64,000 nucleotides of DNA from positions 248,001 through 312,000 of the forward strand of contig NC_053403.1 in assembly GCF_016859285.1 (NCBI RefSeq), given 5' to 3'. The stretch comes from Xiphias gladius. Its lineage: Eukaryota > Chordata > Actinopteri > Istiophoriformes > Xiphiidae. The position numbers and the translations under genes are program-made. How positions within the stretch are numbered: position 1 is the stretch's first letter; every line of letters begins with the position of its first letter. The notes beneath the pieces were generated by a model, which saw only the letters and a program-made list of their open reading frames with translations, did not search any database and was not told the origin of the DNA. Shown here piece by piece: positions 50,001-61,144 of the stretch.

Positions 50001-53000
50001 GTCCATCCAGGTCTTCATGTTTTAATATTTTACTGAGAGGGAAACATGAACAGGACTCAAACACACACCTGAGGTTTTCCACTGAAATATTCTGAACGTT
50101 TGTGGCCCCAGGCTGGTTCCAGACTGTGAATCCTGCGCACATCTCCGATTTTAAAAGAAATTCACATTAAAAACTGTAGCAGACAAAATAACGGTGCAGT
50201 CTGTCCCAACCAAGTTTTTCAAATGAAATCCGAGTTTTGTGTTATCTTACTCACTTACTGTCTTTCTCTGTCACATTTAATGCTCTGTTTTCTTATTGGT
50301 AGTCCTGATTCAAATAGTTCACTGTGTTTTCTTTCTCTCAGTTTGTCTCTTTGCTGCTGTAACGTGACTTTACCCTCAGGGACCAATAAAGTGTGATCTA
50401 AAATAATGATATAATGTCAAAATCTGAACAACAACAACAAAAAAACTGCAACAGTTTGAGCATTTTCTCCTTAGAAAGCCAGAAACGGATGTCCTCACAC
50501 GGAGAAAATGCAGTGGTGACACAGCGATGATCAGAAATTCAAGTTTGATCGCTCATAAAAAATAATGCACATATCGAGGGTCCTTATTGAGACCGGACTA
50601 CAACGTCGCCCGGACTGGACGTCAGCTGCATAATGAAGGTGTGTTCATAAGGTGCAGTTCACAAGACTGTGTGACATAGAAATAAAAAGCGTTTTCAACA
50701 TCATCTCTGTTTGTTCCTGTGCAAAATGCAGCACCATTTCCTCCCATGTTAATTTAAGCGGGCCACATTTAGTTTTTAATCCAGGTTTGTGGCCCGGAAA
50801 TGTTTACTCTGTCTTCTGCGTAAATGGCGTATTTTTAAAAATTATGAATTTTAATTAAGTTTGTTATCACATTTTTGTATATACTGTATAACCTCAGTAC
50901 GTTGACTTAGTTAATTGCCTGCACACCTAAAACAAACACATGGTAAAACGGTGCCTTTTCCTGCATACAAATACTTCCACCGTTTAATATTTCATACTGT
51001 AACTGCAACTTGTTAGTGTCTGAGAGTCTGTTAAAACAGTGACATCTCACTCTCTCCTCCTGCTGAAAGTATGTGTTTGGTGCTTCATCAATAACTTCTT
51101 TAGGAGTGTTTTCAGTCCTAGTTGAGGACTTCAGGAAACAAATTGCTTATGATAAATGTCAAAGAGCTAGGGTTTTAGTCTTAATGTCTGTGAGCAGTGA
51201 CTCACTGTGGATAGTAGTGGTTGACCCAGAACAGCAGGTAGCTGCAGTCGTCTATTTCTAGTCCGGAAGCAGCAAGTTCAGTCAGCCGAGCAGAGAACCG
51301 CTGATGGTAGAGTCCAGCATAGACATTCAGGATGTCCATCTGTGGAGGGTAACAGTCCTTCACCGTCCTCACCACCATCAGGAGGTCCTCCTTCACACGC
51401 TTCCCCATACGACACACCTGCAAACGTTTGTTAGCAACTGAACTACAAATCTCAGTCATGACAAATGTGAGTCCAGATCCGAAAGCAACACACTGATGAC
51501 ACTCTTCATTTTATATCGGATAATTAGCGATTCGTCTAAAACATTGATGTCACTCCCCGTTTTAACTCTACGAACACCGATTACACTCCCCATCTTGTCT
51601 CTAAAATCATCTAAACTTGTGCTAATGAGAAAATGACTTTAATATCTGTTGAGACAAAACATGGAGTCTATTAGATGATTTTAGAGATATACAGGCGACT
51701 GCAGCTCAAGTTTTTGATTATTAATGATCATCGGTTTTTCAGGTTGTTTTTTGGGGAGTGTCATCAATGTTTTTAGAGGTAGAGCAGGAATTGTAATTGT
51801 TGTTTTTAGAGAGAAAATGATCTGTAACTGGTGTTTTGTAATCCATGTTTTTATAGATATAACACAAGTGATGCTTTTAGAGAATGTAATGGATGTTTTT
51901 ACAGATAAAACAGGGAGTGAAAATGGATGTTTTTAGAGACTCTTGAGATATTTTGGAAGTGTCTTGTTGTCTCTCAGTGTCATTCTCATTGATGACTCAC
52001 CTCCCTCTTCACAGGTGAGGACAGTCCGTCGGTTCCACTCGACTCGTCCTCTGCAGCCTTTGTCAGTCTGGATTCCACTATGTTCTGCAGCAGAGTGTTG
52101 TGAGTGCTGACACATTTCAGAGGACGCCACACTGGGAATCTGTCCTTGGGACAGCCTGTCCAGCGCCTGTCCTGCACCTCCTGCTGCTGGATGGAGGCCA
52201 CAGCACTCCTCAGGGCATCCAGCTGTCCTGAGGAGGAGGAGGAGGAGGCGTTGAAGGTGTTGTGGACAGCCATCCATATCTGCAGTTTCAGAGCCTCGAA
52301 GTCCTCCTGCAGCTGGTCCTCCTCCCTACTGGGAGAGTCCTGACTGAAGAGCTGCTCCTCCCTGACGATCAGCCTCCTGCTGATCTCCTCCAACAGCTCC
52401 TTCTCCTCCTGCTGCCGCTCCTCCACACAGTCCACTTCATTCTCTGTGAAGCAGAGCAGGTTGAACAACACTGCAGTCATTTCCACAGACAACAGACTGT
52501 TCTCATGATTTTATGAACGAGTTCTTACAGAACCTAAACCTGTGAGAAACCAGAGTAGATGCTGAAAGGAAGAAGAAACAGAACCGCAAAGCCTGGAGGT
52601 TCACCGAAAATATGCACTGTGAGAGAGATCCTGGATCATATAATATTCTATATACTAACTGGGGTTCTGCTGGTTCTAGTTGAGTTCTGCTGCCTCTATC
52701 TGAGGTTCTTGTGGTTATTTGTGTGTTCTAACTAAAATTCTTTCGGTTGTACCTGAGGTTTTGTTGGTTCTAGTTCAGGTTCTGCTAATTCTGGCTGATT
52801 CCGATCATTCAGATGAACAGGGTGGTTCTCTGGGTTTTACCAGAGGTTCTGTTAGTTCCACTTCATGCTCTATTGGTTCAAATGCAACGTTCTGTTTGTT
52901 CTAGCAGTGGTTTTGCTGATCCTACCCTGAGGTTCTGATGCTTCTATCTGAGATTAAGCTTGTTGTACATGAGGTTCTGTTCTGATGTTCTGCGGGGAGA

Positions 53001-53991
53001 TTTTTGGGTTCTAGCTGAGCTTCACTTTGTTTTAGCTGAGGGTCTGATATTTCTAACTGAGTTCTGTGGGTTGAAGCTGTGGTTGTGTTGGTTCAAAGTG
53101 AAGTTCTGTTGGTTCTAGCTAGGGATGTGTTGGTTATACGTGAAGTTTGTAGTTTCTCAGTTCTACTAAAGGTTCTGGCGGTTCTAGCTGATGAGGTTCT
53201 GTAGGTTTTACTAGGTTCTGACCTTTGGTGCAGTTTTGGTTCTGCTGCCTGCGGTTCTTCCAGAACTTTGCGGGGTTCTTGAGTTTCGGCAGTCCCCTCG
53301 TCTCTCCTCCTCGGTCCTCCTCACCACCTCCTGCTGAACATTCAACACCAACTTTATCGATAACAGCTTCATGTTCTTATTCAGTAGAATAATAAACTCA
53401 GAACATATTCTGTCACACTGCAGCCAGTGTTCTGTGGAGAACCTAGTAAAACATCCTGGGACATTCAGTGTCTGATGTTCTCTATGTGACTCTGAGACAC
53501 AACATCACATTTGTAAACTGATGTTATCAATAAATCACTGGAAGGGTTTAAAATGTGTATGTTTTTGAGGGAAGTTTGGTCCACATACTGACTCAAACCT
53601 TCAGCGTTAGGAGGACAAAACAGAATCAGACACGATTTAGTGGAAACACCGAACACTCAGCCCGGAGACAAACAGGAGAACAGCTGATTACTGAGCCGCA
53701 GGAGCCTTCAGCGCTTCTCTCTGCTCCTAGAAATGTTTCATCTGAATGAATCTGAAAGTTAAATCATGATGTTGATCCACTTGGACTTTTCCGAATAAAT
53801 TCCTCGCTTTTAATGACGATTCAGAAAGATCAATAATCCGTTCACACAGAGAAAATATCCGGTTCGTCAGAGCTCAGTGAATAAAAGCTTCTGATCAACA
53901 CGTGAAAAAACCTCCTTCAGAATAAAACTCCCACATTAAACCGCAGTTTTTAAGTTAAAACGACGACCGGCAGCTGCTTCCTACCTTTCAT
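41089..53991 (-). CDS. Sec6/exocyst-related protein, TNFAIP2/EXOC3L4 type
   Basis: Exons (5' to 3'): 53991-53985, 53333-53223, 52443-52001, 51417-51206, 50032-49918, 49618-49496, 47508-47414, 47334-47242, 47035-46909, 46763-46638, 46549-46400, 45919-45795, 41272-41089. Phases agree throughout and give 636 aa, near TNFAIP2 size. The N-terminus has a basic LPKLKNPAKFWKNRRQQ segment, then a Glu/Gln-rich helical region (NEVDCVEERQQEEKELLEE). Family-typical helical stretches follow: WVNHYYP, LSTALKKEEESW, SFLSRYKKSVEEF-like joins, and the end WINNKINQMGL. Related proteins (M-Sec/TNFAIP2) act in membrane protrusion and exocyst-linked trafficking. Position between mark3 and an LBH gene fits TNFAIP2 or EXOC3L4; I cannot tell which. 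The 7-nt coding part of exon 1 is the weakest piece. Intron 6 holds the 31-bp repeat array. Confidence 0.87.
41273..45794 (-). other. Large intron 12 of the TNFAIP2/EXOC3L4-type gene
   Basis: This 4.5-kb intron separates the last coding exon from the rest. It contains a Tc1-related fragment at about 42217-42310 and AT-rich DNA. No further exon was recognised. A CATACAGCCC direct/inverted patch (about 43990-44050) is low-complexity only. Confidence 0.6.
42215..42312 (+). mobile_element. Tc1-type transposon 3' end relic
   Basis: GGAGGCTGCAGTTTGTGGTG, CTGTTGAATTGTATTG, TGTTACACACA and AACAGAAACACCTCTC match in order the sequence after the transposase in the Tc1 relic at 55175-55290. Only the end survives. 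Confidence 0.6.
45955..46372 (-). mobile_element. Dispersed repeat in intron 11 of the TNFAIP2/EXOC3L4-type gene
   Basis: Recognisable by AAGTACAAGTCCTGAATT near one end and AGTAACTGTACTTAGTTACATTCCACCCCTG (two parts, 46337-46367) at the other. It is a very common teleost interspersed repeat; a partial copy occurs in ckb intron 1 at about 10930. Class not assigned. Confidence 0.65.
47670..49495 (-). repeat. 31-bp minisatellite carrying 5' splice-site motifs
   Basis: About 59 units of 31 bp fill 1.8 kb. On the gene's strand a unit reads CAGGTGAGATACAGGTGAGA followed by CAGAGTCAGTG, so a full unit has two copies of the donor consensus CAG|GTGAG. Common variants replace one copy with CAATTGAGATAC. 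The array starts precisely at the exon 6 donor: the exon ends ATACAG at 49496, and ATACAG|GTGAGACAG is the repeat sequence itself. Higher-order order of variants is visible, which suggests unequal exchange or replication slippage. Confidence 0.95.
52665..53222 (-). repeat. AGAACC minisatellite in intron 2 of the TNFAIP2/EXOC3L4-type gene
   Basis: GGTTCT(N)CTGGTTCTAGCTGAG variants (AGAACC on the gene strand) repeat at about 20-30-bp spacing. The array runs up to the exon 2 donor (AAAG|GTCAGAACC), and exon 2 itself contains AGAACC twice. Copies are strongly diverged. Confidence 0.8.
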
Positions 53992-54084
53992 CTCTCGGTC
54001 ATTTGATTCTCCGATGGAGCAGCCCGGAGGGGCGGGGGGGTGGAGCCAAGTTTCAGTGTTCAGGAGCCATTGAACGTGTAGAAC

Positions 54085-55065
54085 GCTGTTTGCTGTAATG
54101 GAGGCTGAGCACAGAGACACAGAAATGATCCAGAACATAAGGACCACTCACACACGGAGTGAGCAGTCTCTCCTGGTCTACATGCTGGATGTGGGACGAA
54201 GGAGCGGGTGTAAAGACCTGAATCACACTAAGAAGGACCAGATCGTTATGGTCAGAGGACCAGGTCGGAGCATCTCCGAAACAACAAGGTGGGTGGGGGG
54301 CTGCTGGTCAGAGGTCCCAGTGGGGACAAACCATGAACCAGAGACAGAGTGTCGGGGACCAAGGCTCATTGATATGTGAGGGGAACGAAGGCTATCCCGT
54401 CTGGTCCGGGCCAACAGAGGGACTACTGTGGCACAGGTCACAGAAAATGATATTATTTGAGGAACGAGTCACCGCCCTGCTGTGTATTAGCTGTGTAGAC
54501 TGGTCAGTGTCCTTACGCTGACCCCTGTCCACTGCCCAAAGGTCCCACATTGGGCACAGGAGCAGAACTAGACCTTGGAGCAATGGAAGAAGGTCTCCTG
54601 GTCCAATGACTCGGGTGGTTTTCCCAGCTGAGAAGAGATGGCAACAAGATGCACTGTGGGAAAAAGACTGTATGTGATGCTCTGGACCTTGTTTTCCTGG
54701 GAAACCCTGGGACCTGGCATTCATGTGGACCTCATTTTGACACGTGCCACCTACCTAAACCTTGTTTTAGACCAGGTACACCCCGCCATGGCAGCGGTAT
54801 TCCCCAATGGCCCTGCCTCTCTGTACACATTGTTCAGGAATGGTGCGAGGAACTTGATGACGAGTTCAAGGTGATGTCCTGAACTCCAAATTCCCCCGAT
54901 CTGAGTCTGATCGAGCATCTGGAAGAACAAGTGTGATCCACATCGGCTCCACCTTGAAACTTCTGGGACTTGAGGATCTGCTGCTGATGTCTTGGTGCCA
55001 GATACCACAGGGACCTTCAGAGGTCTGGTAGAGTCCATGTCTCAACCAGCAGTGTGTTAGACAGG
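54085..55065 (+). pseudogene. Decayed Tc1-type transposase
   Basis: The N-terminal DNA-binding region is readable at 54225-54300 (LNHTKKDQIVMVRGPGRSIS), followed by RGPRLIDM. Catalytic-domain fragments in shifted frames include LGPGIHVD (54702-54730), TYLNLVLDQVHPAMAAVFPN and HIVQEWCEELDDEFKV. The DDE order is broken by frameshifts and stops, and the D/E residues cannot all be placed. It lies just upstream of the TNFAIP2/EXOC3L4-type gene promoter, in the opposite direction. It is an immobile relic of the common fish Tc1 family. Confidence 0.88.
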
Positions 55066-55121
55066 TGGTCATAATAGTTTTGTAGTTTATTTCTTGGTCT
55101 CCTGACAGTATTATGGCTGAT

Positions 55122-55389
55122 CAGTCTGATCAACAGTCCTGTAAAAATCCACCTCCGTGAAGGTTCGCTGTGGAGGATGTAGTTTGTGCTGTTGTTGAAC
55201 TGTGTTGCATTACACAGAGGGGTGTTTCTATTATTCAGCCTACCCTCATTGATTTGAATGGGACGGACAAAATAATAGAAACACCAGTGATCAAACAATT
55301 GAATCCTCACGTCTCTGATGCAGTTTGACTCCACCTGATTATTAGAACCTTCACGGAGGAGGATTATTACAGGACTGTTGTTCAGACTG
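55122..55389. mobile_element. Fold-back element with 45-bp inverted arms
   Basis: Left arm 55122-55166 (begins CAGTCTGATCAACAGTCCTG) and right arm 55345-55389 (begins GAACCTTCACGGAGGAGGAT) are reverse complements with about three mismatches. A second inverted pair lies inside: GTGTTTCTATTATT (55226-55239) and AATAATAGAAACACC (about 55271-55285), which resembles Tc1 ends. The unit may be a nested MITE. Confidence 0.75.
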
Positions 55390-55423
55390 ACTCAGTTACC
55401 ACAACTGGTCACAACTGTATAAA

Positions 55424-55445
55424 TGTACATATATATACACATATA

Positions 55446-55494
<49 letters not shown>

Positions 55495-55562
55495 TATATA
55501 TACACACATACACACACACACACACATATATATACACATATAATACACACACACACACACAC
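55424..55562. repeat. (AC)n/(AT)n microsatellite cluster
   Basis: Two long CA runs separated by ATATATACACATA blocks. The minus-strand ORF rich in Cys/Val is a repeat artefact. Confidence 0.95.
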
Positions 55563-58500
55563 AACAGCATCATAGCTTGAGCTGTGAATCCGACAGATGT
55601 GAATGATTCTCAGAATATGTCTGTACAGTCTGTGACTATAAACGCCCTGAAACATGATGTGGCAAAAAAGATGATCTCACCTCTGCTGCTCTGCTGACTC
55701 CTGCTGGACAGAAGGGAGCCCCACATCATCAGAACCAGGATCCAGATCAGCCAAAACCTACAGAGGATTTAATATCGAGGACCAGATGACCCGGAATCTG
55801 CTGCTGCAGAAAACAACGGATGTCTAAAGCCTCCTGGAGAGTCTCAGAGCATCTTCTCTCTGTCCTCCTCTGAGAAACCTTCACTTTCGGTTTCAGACCC
55901 CCCCCCCTCATCTAACACCCCCCCCCACACACACATACATTTCATCTGATCTAAGTGGGAAGTTTAGAGCGAGAATAAGGGAATAACCCCTCTGCTGAGG
56001 AAAGTGAAGCAGTGCCCTAACCCTTTCCGATTTCCCTCTCTGATGAACCCTGTGTATTCAGACGTGTCACAACAAGATCGATGAAATGAATCAGTGAATT
56101 GATCCGACAGGTTCAGTCATTAACCTTGACCTGAGACCTAAAGTCGCCGGAATGGTGGAGTTTGGTGTGGCCGGTCCTCTGCCTGTCAGACACATTTTAG
56201 GGTAAAACATGCCGACGATGTCACCTGGCTTGTATCCAATCAGATGTGAGCTGAGCTGAGACTGTGTGCACGTGATGTCGCTTTGTACTGTAACTCGATC
56301 GATCGTCAGCTGTTAATAATCAATGCCACTCTGATCAATAATAGATGGAGGAATGTGATCAGGTCACAGCTCAGGTGGAGAGGGGGCGGAGCCCCTGCAG
56401 TCAGAGGGGTGGAGCACTGTGGCTCCATAAACACATCAGATTTAACAAGAAAAAGAAAACAACACCAGAAAAATCTGGCCTCATAATCCTCCAATAATCT
56501 CAGACCACAAATATAAGATCTTGTGTTATAAATGAATTCATGTTGCTGTTCACGTTTAATTTCATTGAAAATATCCGATAAAGGGATACTGTGATACTAC
56601 ACATTTAACTAAAGTCACATTAAGTCCTAATCACAAATGAAAGAGCTTTAATCGCCTTCATTTCTTCAGAAGAATTCATTTTAATCAAAGATCAATAGAA
56701 ATATTATCTGCTTGTCAGGTCCAGAAAGGCCTCACAACCTTGCTGAACATTATACACAATATACATTTTAACACCGACAAACTTTTCTCTCTGATCAGCC
56801 TGGTTTTCTGTCGTTGGAACACTGTGGCTGTGAAGCTTTACTCCTTCACATCATGAGAAAGTACTTCTGATTTGAAAAGAATAAACATGAGAAACAGCAG
56901 ATTATTTCAGCATGTTGGACCATACTAGAAGTCCTTTACGCCACATTCCTGCCCACAGCGTCGCACGCTGAGCTACAGGTGCAAGCGACGCAGGGAAAGG
57001 CACCAGTCTAAACAATGCTGGATTTCAAATGTGTGAAAAGTCAGGAGGGAAAAACGTTCGACGTGTTTGTTAGAGCTCCGTGATTCACAGAAAGAACAGA
57101 AACAGACGAAGGGAAAAGCTCCACTGGGAGCCTTAATCAGTCCGACCTGGAGGAGACCACACCTGTCTCCACCACTTTCCACTATTATGTCACTAATATG
57201 TTTCGTTGTGGTGACAAACAGAATCTGCCCCTGAAGTGACGCATTTATGAACCACACAGCAGTCAGAGGTCAGAGGTCACATCCTGAGTCCTGTCTGTGG
57301 TTTAAACAACAAAAACACTTTGTTAGTGACAGTGGTGGTTTCCGTTAAATTTTAATAATCACGTCATGTTTTTCTGTATTAAACCAGACCAGGATCTTTC
57401 TCCAAGCTGAACCAGGAGCTATGAGACTCTAAACAGAACCATAAACCAGTTTCATAACCTGGACTCAGCACCAGCTGACAGTGTGTTGTAAGATCAGATA
57501 TTTTACAGCCGTCTGTCTGAGAGGTTTGCTTTGTTTTTCAGCCTAATGTTGGCCTCCTTCATTTACATCGTCACCTCACCTCACCAAATTCAACGCTTTG
57601 AGGCAACTCTAGACCTTTTATCTGCTAAATTTGTCATGAAAGAACAAGGGAACAGGCCACACCTGGGCATGAAACTGATCAATTGTCCAATTACTTTTGA
57701 GCCTATGAAGGACTATGTATAAAATTGGTTGTAATTCCAAAACGGAATGATTTTTCTATAGTGACTGTGACACTGTGCGATAATGCAGCTGTTTACTGTG
57801 AACATGTTTCTGAGACGAAATGATCATGGAATCACAGCAGGCTGAGTCAAATCAGGAAGACATGCAAAACACACACACACACACACACACACACGGGAAG
57901 CGATAGCTTAATTTGAATTGAGAGCAGCTGTAGAGTCATATGATCAACAACGAGCTTCACATTGGAAAACTGAGGATTTAACTCAAGCACTGTAACTGTC
58001 CATCATCATCATCATCATCATCAGGTGGGTCACTCATCTTCACTTTTTTAAAGTGGTTAGATGGTTTGTTAGTTCCTGGATGTTTGAACTATGACCTAAC
58101 TGAAGCCGATTCATGCTTTCGTCTGATTTTTGTTTTAAAATGCTTGTTGACTGCAGTGTATCACGTGATCATTCTGCCTGTGTGTTTCCACTTCAAACAA
58201 TCCAGGGTTTGTTTGTCCTTTTCCTCACAAATGTATTTTTGTTTTAAACCGAAGTGAAGATGACTGCTTTGTAAACAGAACATGAAAGCAGTCGTGTACA
58301 GAGGTTTTGTCCTGATCACATGCGACTCATCCGGTCTCTTTGGTCTGTATGTTTATCGTGAGTTTAAACTGTTTCAGTTTTAGTTTCTGGATGAATACGA
58401 ATGTTTGAAATGTTGATTTGTGGATGAAGTGAAGAAGATGTCTGTGGTTGAAAAAAGGGATTAAAGAATTTCCTAAGTTATTCTAATAACATGTCAGTTG

Positions 58501-58620
58501 TCATGGTGTCAGTGCTGTTTGTCTATCAGCTATGATGTGTTCGGGTTCTTTTTCTCTGATGGAAAAATGAATTTAATGGTAGTGTTAAATAATCGAGGAG
58601 TTTATTTTACCTTGCTAATC
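55563..58620. other. Intergenic DNA, no gene recognised
   Basis: No exon could be supported. There is a run of C residues at 55900-55930, a short (CA)n at 57871-57895 and a CAT trinucleotide run at 58000-58023. The reading frame at 57531-57722 has fragments such as VMKEQGNRPHLGMKLINCPI but no recognisable family. Confidence 0.5.
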
Positions 58621-58624
58621 TCAT

Positions 58625-59640
58625 GTCAACCTCTCTAATCTAAGGATCCATTAAAAACTTCCTTAGGTCCACAGAAGGTCTCTCAATAACTCCTAAAGCC
58701 CTTTCACGAACCCTAAAGAACACTAAAGAACATCTTAGTAGACCACAAACTCTACCAAGAACCTGTAAAGAACCCCTGAAACCCTTTTTATGAGGCCCTG
58801 AAACCCTGTAATGAGCCTGTGAACCTTTCCTAGTAAACCGTGGAACTCCGTCATGAACCCTGCAACACTGTAAATAAATGCCTGAAACCTCTTCAGGAAA
58901 CCTTGGAATATTCTTAACAAACTCTGCAACTCCATCCAGAACCCTGTGATCTTATCAGTAAACTCCAAAACTCTGGCAGGAAAAACCTACTCAAATTTCT
59001 TAGTAAACCCCAGACTTCTACCAAAAACTTACAACACTGTAAAGAATTCCTGAAACCATCTTCGAAACAAGACCCTCTCAAGGAGAGCTGAAACTTTCTG
59101 AAAGCCATGAAAGTCTGTAGAGAACCCAAACCCTGCAAAAAACCTCTACAGCCTTGTGAAGAACCTCTTCTGGATCATCTGAACATGCACGATCTGCTCT
59201 GCAGCACATACATCTTTTAGATTTGGCAGAAAATACTTATATGGGAATACCTGAAAACCTCCTAAAAACCCTCAAAGCCCTTTCAAGAACCTATGAAATT
59301 GTGTAAAGAACCCTAGACCCCTTCTTAGTAAACCCGTAGAAGTCTGTTTAAAAAATCCTGGAGCTCTCAGGGCCTCCACAAAACTGTGTTTGAAACCCCT
59401 GACATACGAACGCTTGAAGCTCTCTGAAGAACCCCTGGAGCTCTGTTGAGAACTTCTGAAGATTTCTTGGAAAATCTTTCTTAGAAAAATTTGTTGTGGA
59501 CAGCTGAATCTCTGTGTCAGATCCCAGGAAACCTCCAGAGCTCCCTCAAACACGTCTCAAGAACCCCTAAACCTTCTTAGCAAACCGTGGAAATCGATCA
59601 AGAATCACACTAGCCCTGAGAAGAACCTCACAGGAACCCT
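58625..59640 (-). repeat. Degenerate AGAACC minisatellite, intergenic
   Basis: Diverged units of about 25-35 bp contain AAGAACC(C)(C)TGAAACC and CTTAGTAAACC variants. The ORFs on the minus strand rich in Phe/Arg/Gly/Leu (58735-59553) are translations of this repeat, not genes. The core is like the arrays at 34300 and 52665. Confidence 0.75.
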
Positions 59641-59814
59641 GCTGAGAATGTATACAGTTTGTACTACAGCTAAGGCAGAACCTGTTACTCTGTGTGTAAA
59701 CATAAAATAAACATCTGTAAACATGTTGAGTTTTATTCTTTTATCAGACACTTTGACTCTTGAACTGATCAGAATCTCACGATGAATCATTTGTACCTGA
59801 CACTCGACGCCGTT

Positions 59815-59900
59815 GATTCCTGACAGTCAGCGCTGAGAGTGTGACACCTGAGAGTCAGCGCTGAGGGTTTGAACCTGACAGTCAGAGCTGAGGGCGCAAT
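59815..59900. repeat. Three-copy tandem repeat, about 28 bp
   Basis: CCTGACAGTCAGCGCTGAG and close variants occur three times (about 59818, 59847 and 59874). Each contains AGCGCT or AGAGCT. Confidence 0.75.
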
Positions 59901-60060
59901 TCCTGGTGGCACCGAGCGAGTCCCTGTCCTGTCACTGATGATTGATGATCTCAGTTTACTAATGACTGTAGAGCCAGTGTCTGTGTTGCCACAGTGACAG
60001 ACAGGTGACCCACGCAACGCCAACACATGCAAACAACCTCACATGTTCCTGTTTCTCAGC

Positions 60061-60062
<2 letters not shown>

Positions 60063-60100
<38 letters not shown>
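60063..60100. repeat. (GT)n microsatellite
   Basis: Uninterrupted run of about 19 GT repeats, upstream of the LBH-domain gene. Confidence 0.95.
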
Positions 60101-60101
<1 letters not shown>

Positions 60102-60437
60102 GATGCATCTCCTGTTCTGAGTAATTGTTTCACGTCAGGCCGAAGGTTATGATTTAAAAATGAAAACAAACGATGCGAATGCTAAATCCTGTTTGTACAC
60201 GTGATTACACTGAGTCACCGTATGTCACCGTAACACAGAACACACGCAACATGAGAGCGTGTTTCAGGGTTCTCATGCTAATGTCGGTATCAGACCGAGA
60301 GCAGCTGTGGTCTGACTCCAACCAACAGAGCGATACTCAACACTCAGTCACGCTTTAGATCAGCTTGGTTTCTGCTTTTATTTTGTCGCCTCTCAGCTTC
60401 CTGCCTGCTCTCCGTCTCCACTCTCTGATTGGCTGAG

Positions 60438-60872
60438 ATGACAGAGCTGATGACCACCTGTGAGTCGGCGGTGGGCGGAGCCTCTGGAGAGAACACAGTG
60501 GCCCTCCAGGTGAGACTCCAACACAAGCCGGCTGGTTGTTGTTTGATGTTGTGTCCCTTTAATAAATTCTGGACTAAAAACAGCGAAAACGTCCTTCAAC
60601 CAACCTGTCATCACAGTGAGCTCAGGTATCATCAACAGGTGAGTCCACCCGATTTCAGCAACAAGCTTTCTGATTGGTCCCCTCCTCCTCTGCAGGTGTT
60701 TCCAGACTCTGTGGAGCCTTTTCCAAAACTTTCCAGGAGACTCCCATCCATTGTGGTGGAGCCGACACATGGAGAAGAGGTGGAGAGCGGAGAGCTCCGC
60801 TGGCCTCCTGATGATGTCAGCAGTGATGTCACAGAGGGCCATGCCCAGGTGACAGGTGAGGCCAACACATAA
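60438..60872 (+). CDS. lbhd2: LBH-domain protein, probably LBHD2
   Basis: Exon A 60438-60509 encodes MTELMTTCESAVGGASGENT plus VALQ; exon B starts at 60696 after a CTCCTCTGCAG acceptor. Exon B carries the LBH hallmark: VFPDSVEPFPKLSRRLPSIV then VEPTHGEEVESGELRWPPDD. This matches limb-bud-and-heart (LBH) proteins, small acidic nuclear transcription cofactors, in which RLPSIVVEPT and ESGELRWPP are conserved. Read to the TAA at 60870-60872, the spliced product is 82 aa. A strong donor inside exon B (GTGACAG|GTGAGG, exon end 60855) could instead join to 61041, replacing the last residues with a longer tail ending at 61144. The 186-bp intron has no stop and is a multiple of three, so retention would give about 144 aa. 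Synteny next to TNFAIP2/EXOC3L4 favours LBHD2 over LBH. An untranslated first exon probably lies upstream. Confidence 0.78.
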   Translation: MTELMTTCESAVGGASGENTVALQVRLQHKPAGCCLMLCPFNKFWTKNSENVLQPTCHHSELRYHQQVSPPDFSNKLSDWSPPPLQVFPDSVEPFPKLSRRLPSIVVEPTHGEEVESGELRWPPDDVSSDVTEGHAQVTGEANT

Positions 60873-61040
60873 AAAAACACATTAAAGGAACATTCCACAT
60901 CAAGCAGAGTGTGTACCTGAGCAGGATCATCAGGCCTTCACTTTCCAGGTGCAGGTGCACCTGTGGAGGAGGCGGAGCCAGAGCAGCATGCAATAGGCGG
61001 GATTTAAAACCTCCTGACTGTGTCCTGACTTCATTCTCAG

Positions 61041-61144
61041 CCAATCAATGCGAAGATCTCTGTGATGAAGGGAGGGGGCGGGGCCCACACACCTGTAGCT
61101 CCTCCTCCAGACCGGGAGGTTGGAGTCACTTCAGGAGAGACTGA
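61041..61144 (+). other. Possible alternative 3' coding exon of the LBH-domain gene
   Basis: The acceptor TTCATTCTCAG is followed by CCAATCAATGCGAAGATC. Joined in phase to the donor after 60855 it reads NQCEDLCDEGRGRGPHTC and ends in TGA at 61142-61144. The NQCEDLCDEG start loosely resembles the acidic C-terminal tail of LBH. It is not established which 3' end is used. Confidence 0.35.

Noticed and set aside
51986..52516. Plus-strand and second-frame ORFs over exon 3 of the TNFAIP2/EXOC3L4-type gene
   Set aside because: They are shadows of the real exon, whose frame joins its neighbours in phase.
53223..53372. Alternative start MKLLSIKLVLNVQQ in the exon 2 region of the TNFAIP2/EXOC3L4-type gene
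   Set aside because: That frame ends in phase 0 at the donor and does not join exon 3, whereas the LPKLKNPAKFW frame does.
58735..59553. Minus-strand ORFs rich in Phe, Leu, Gly
   Set aside because: They are translations of the AGAACC minisatellite.
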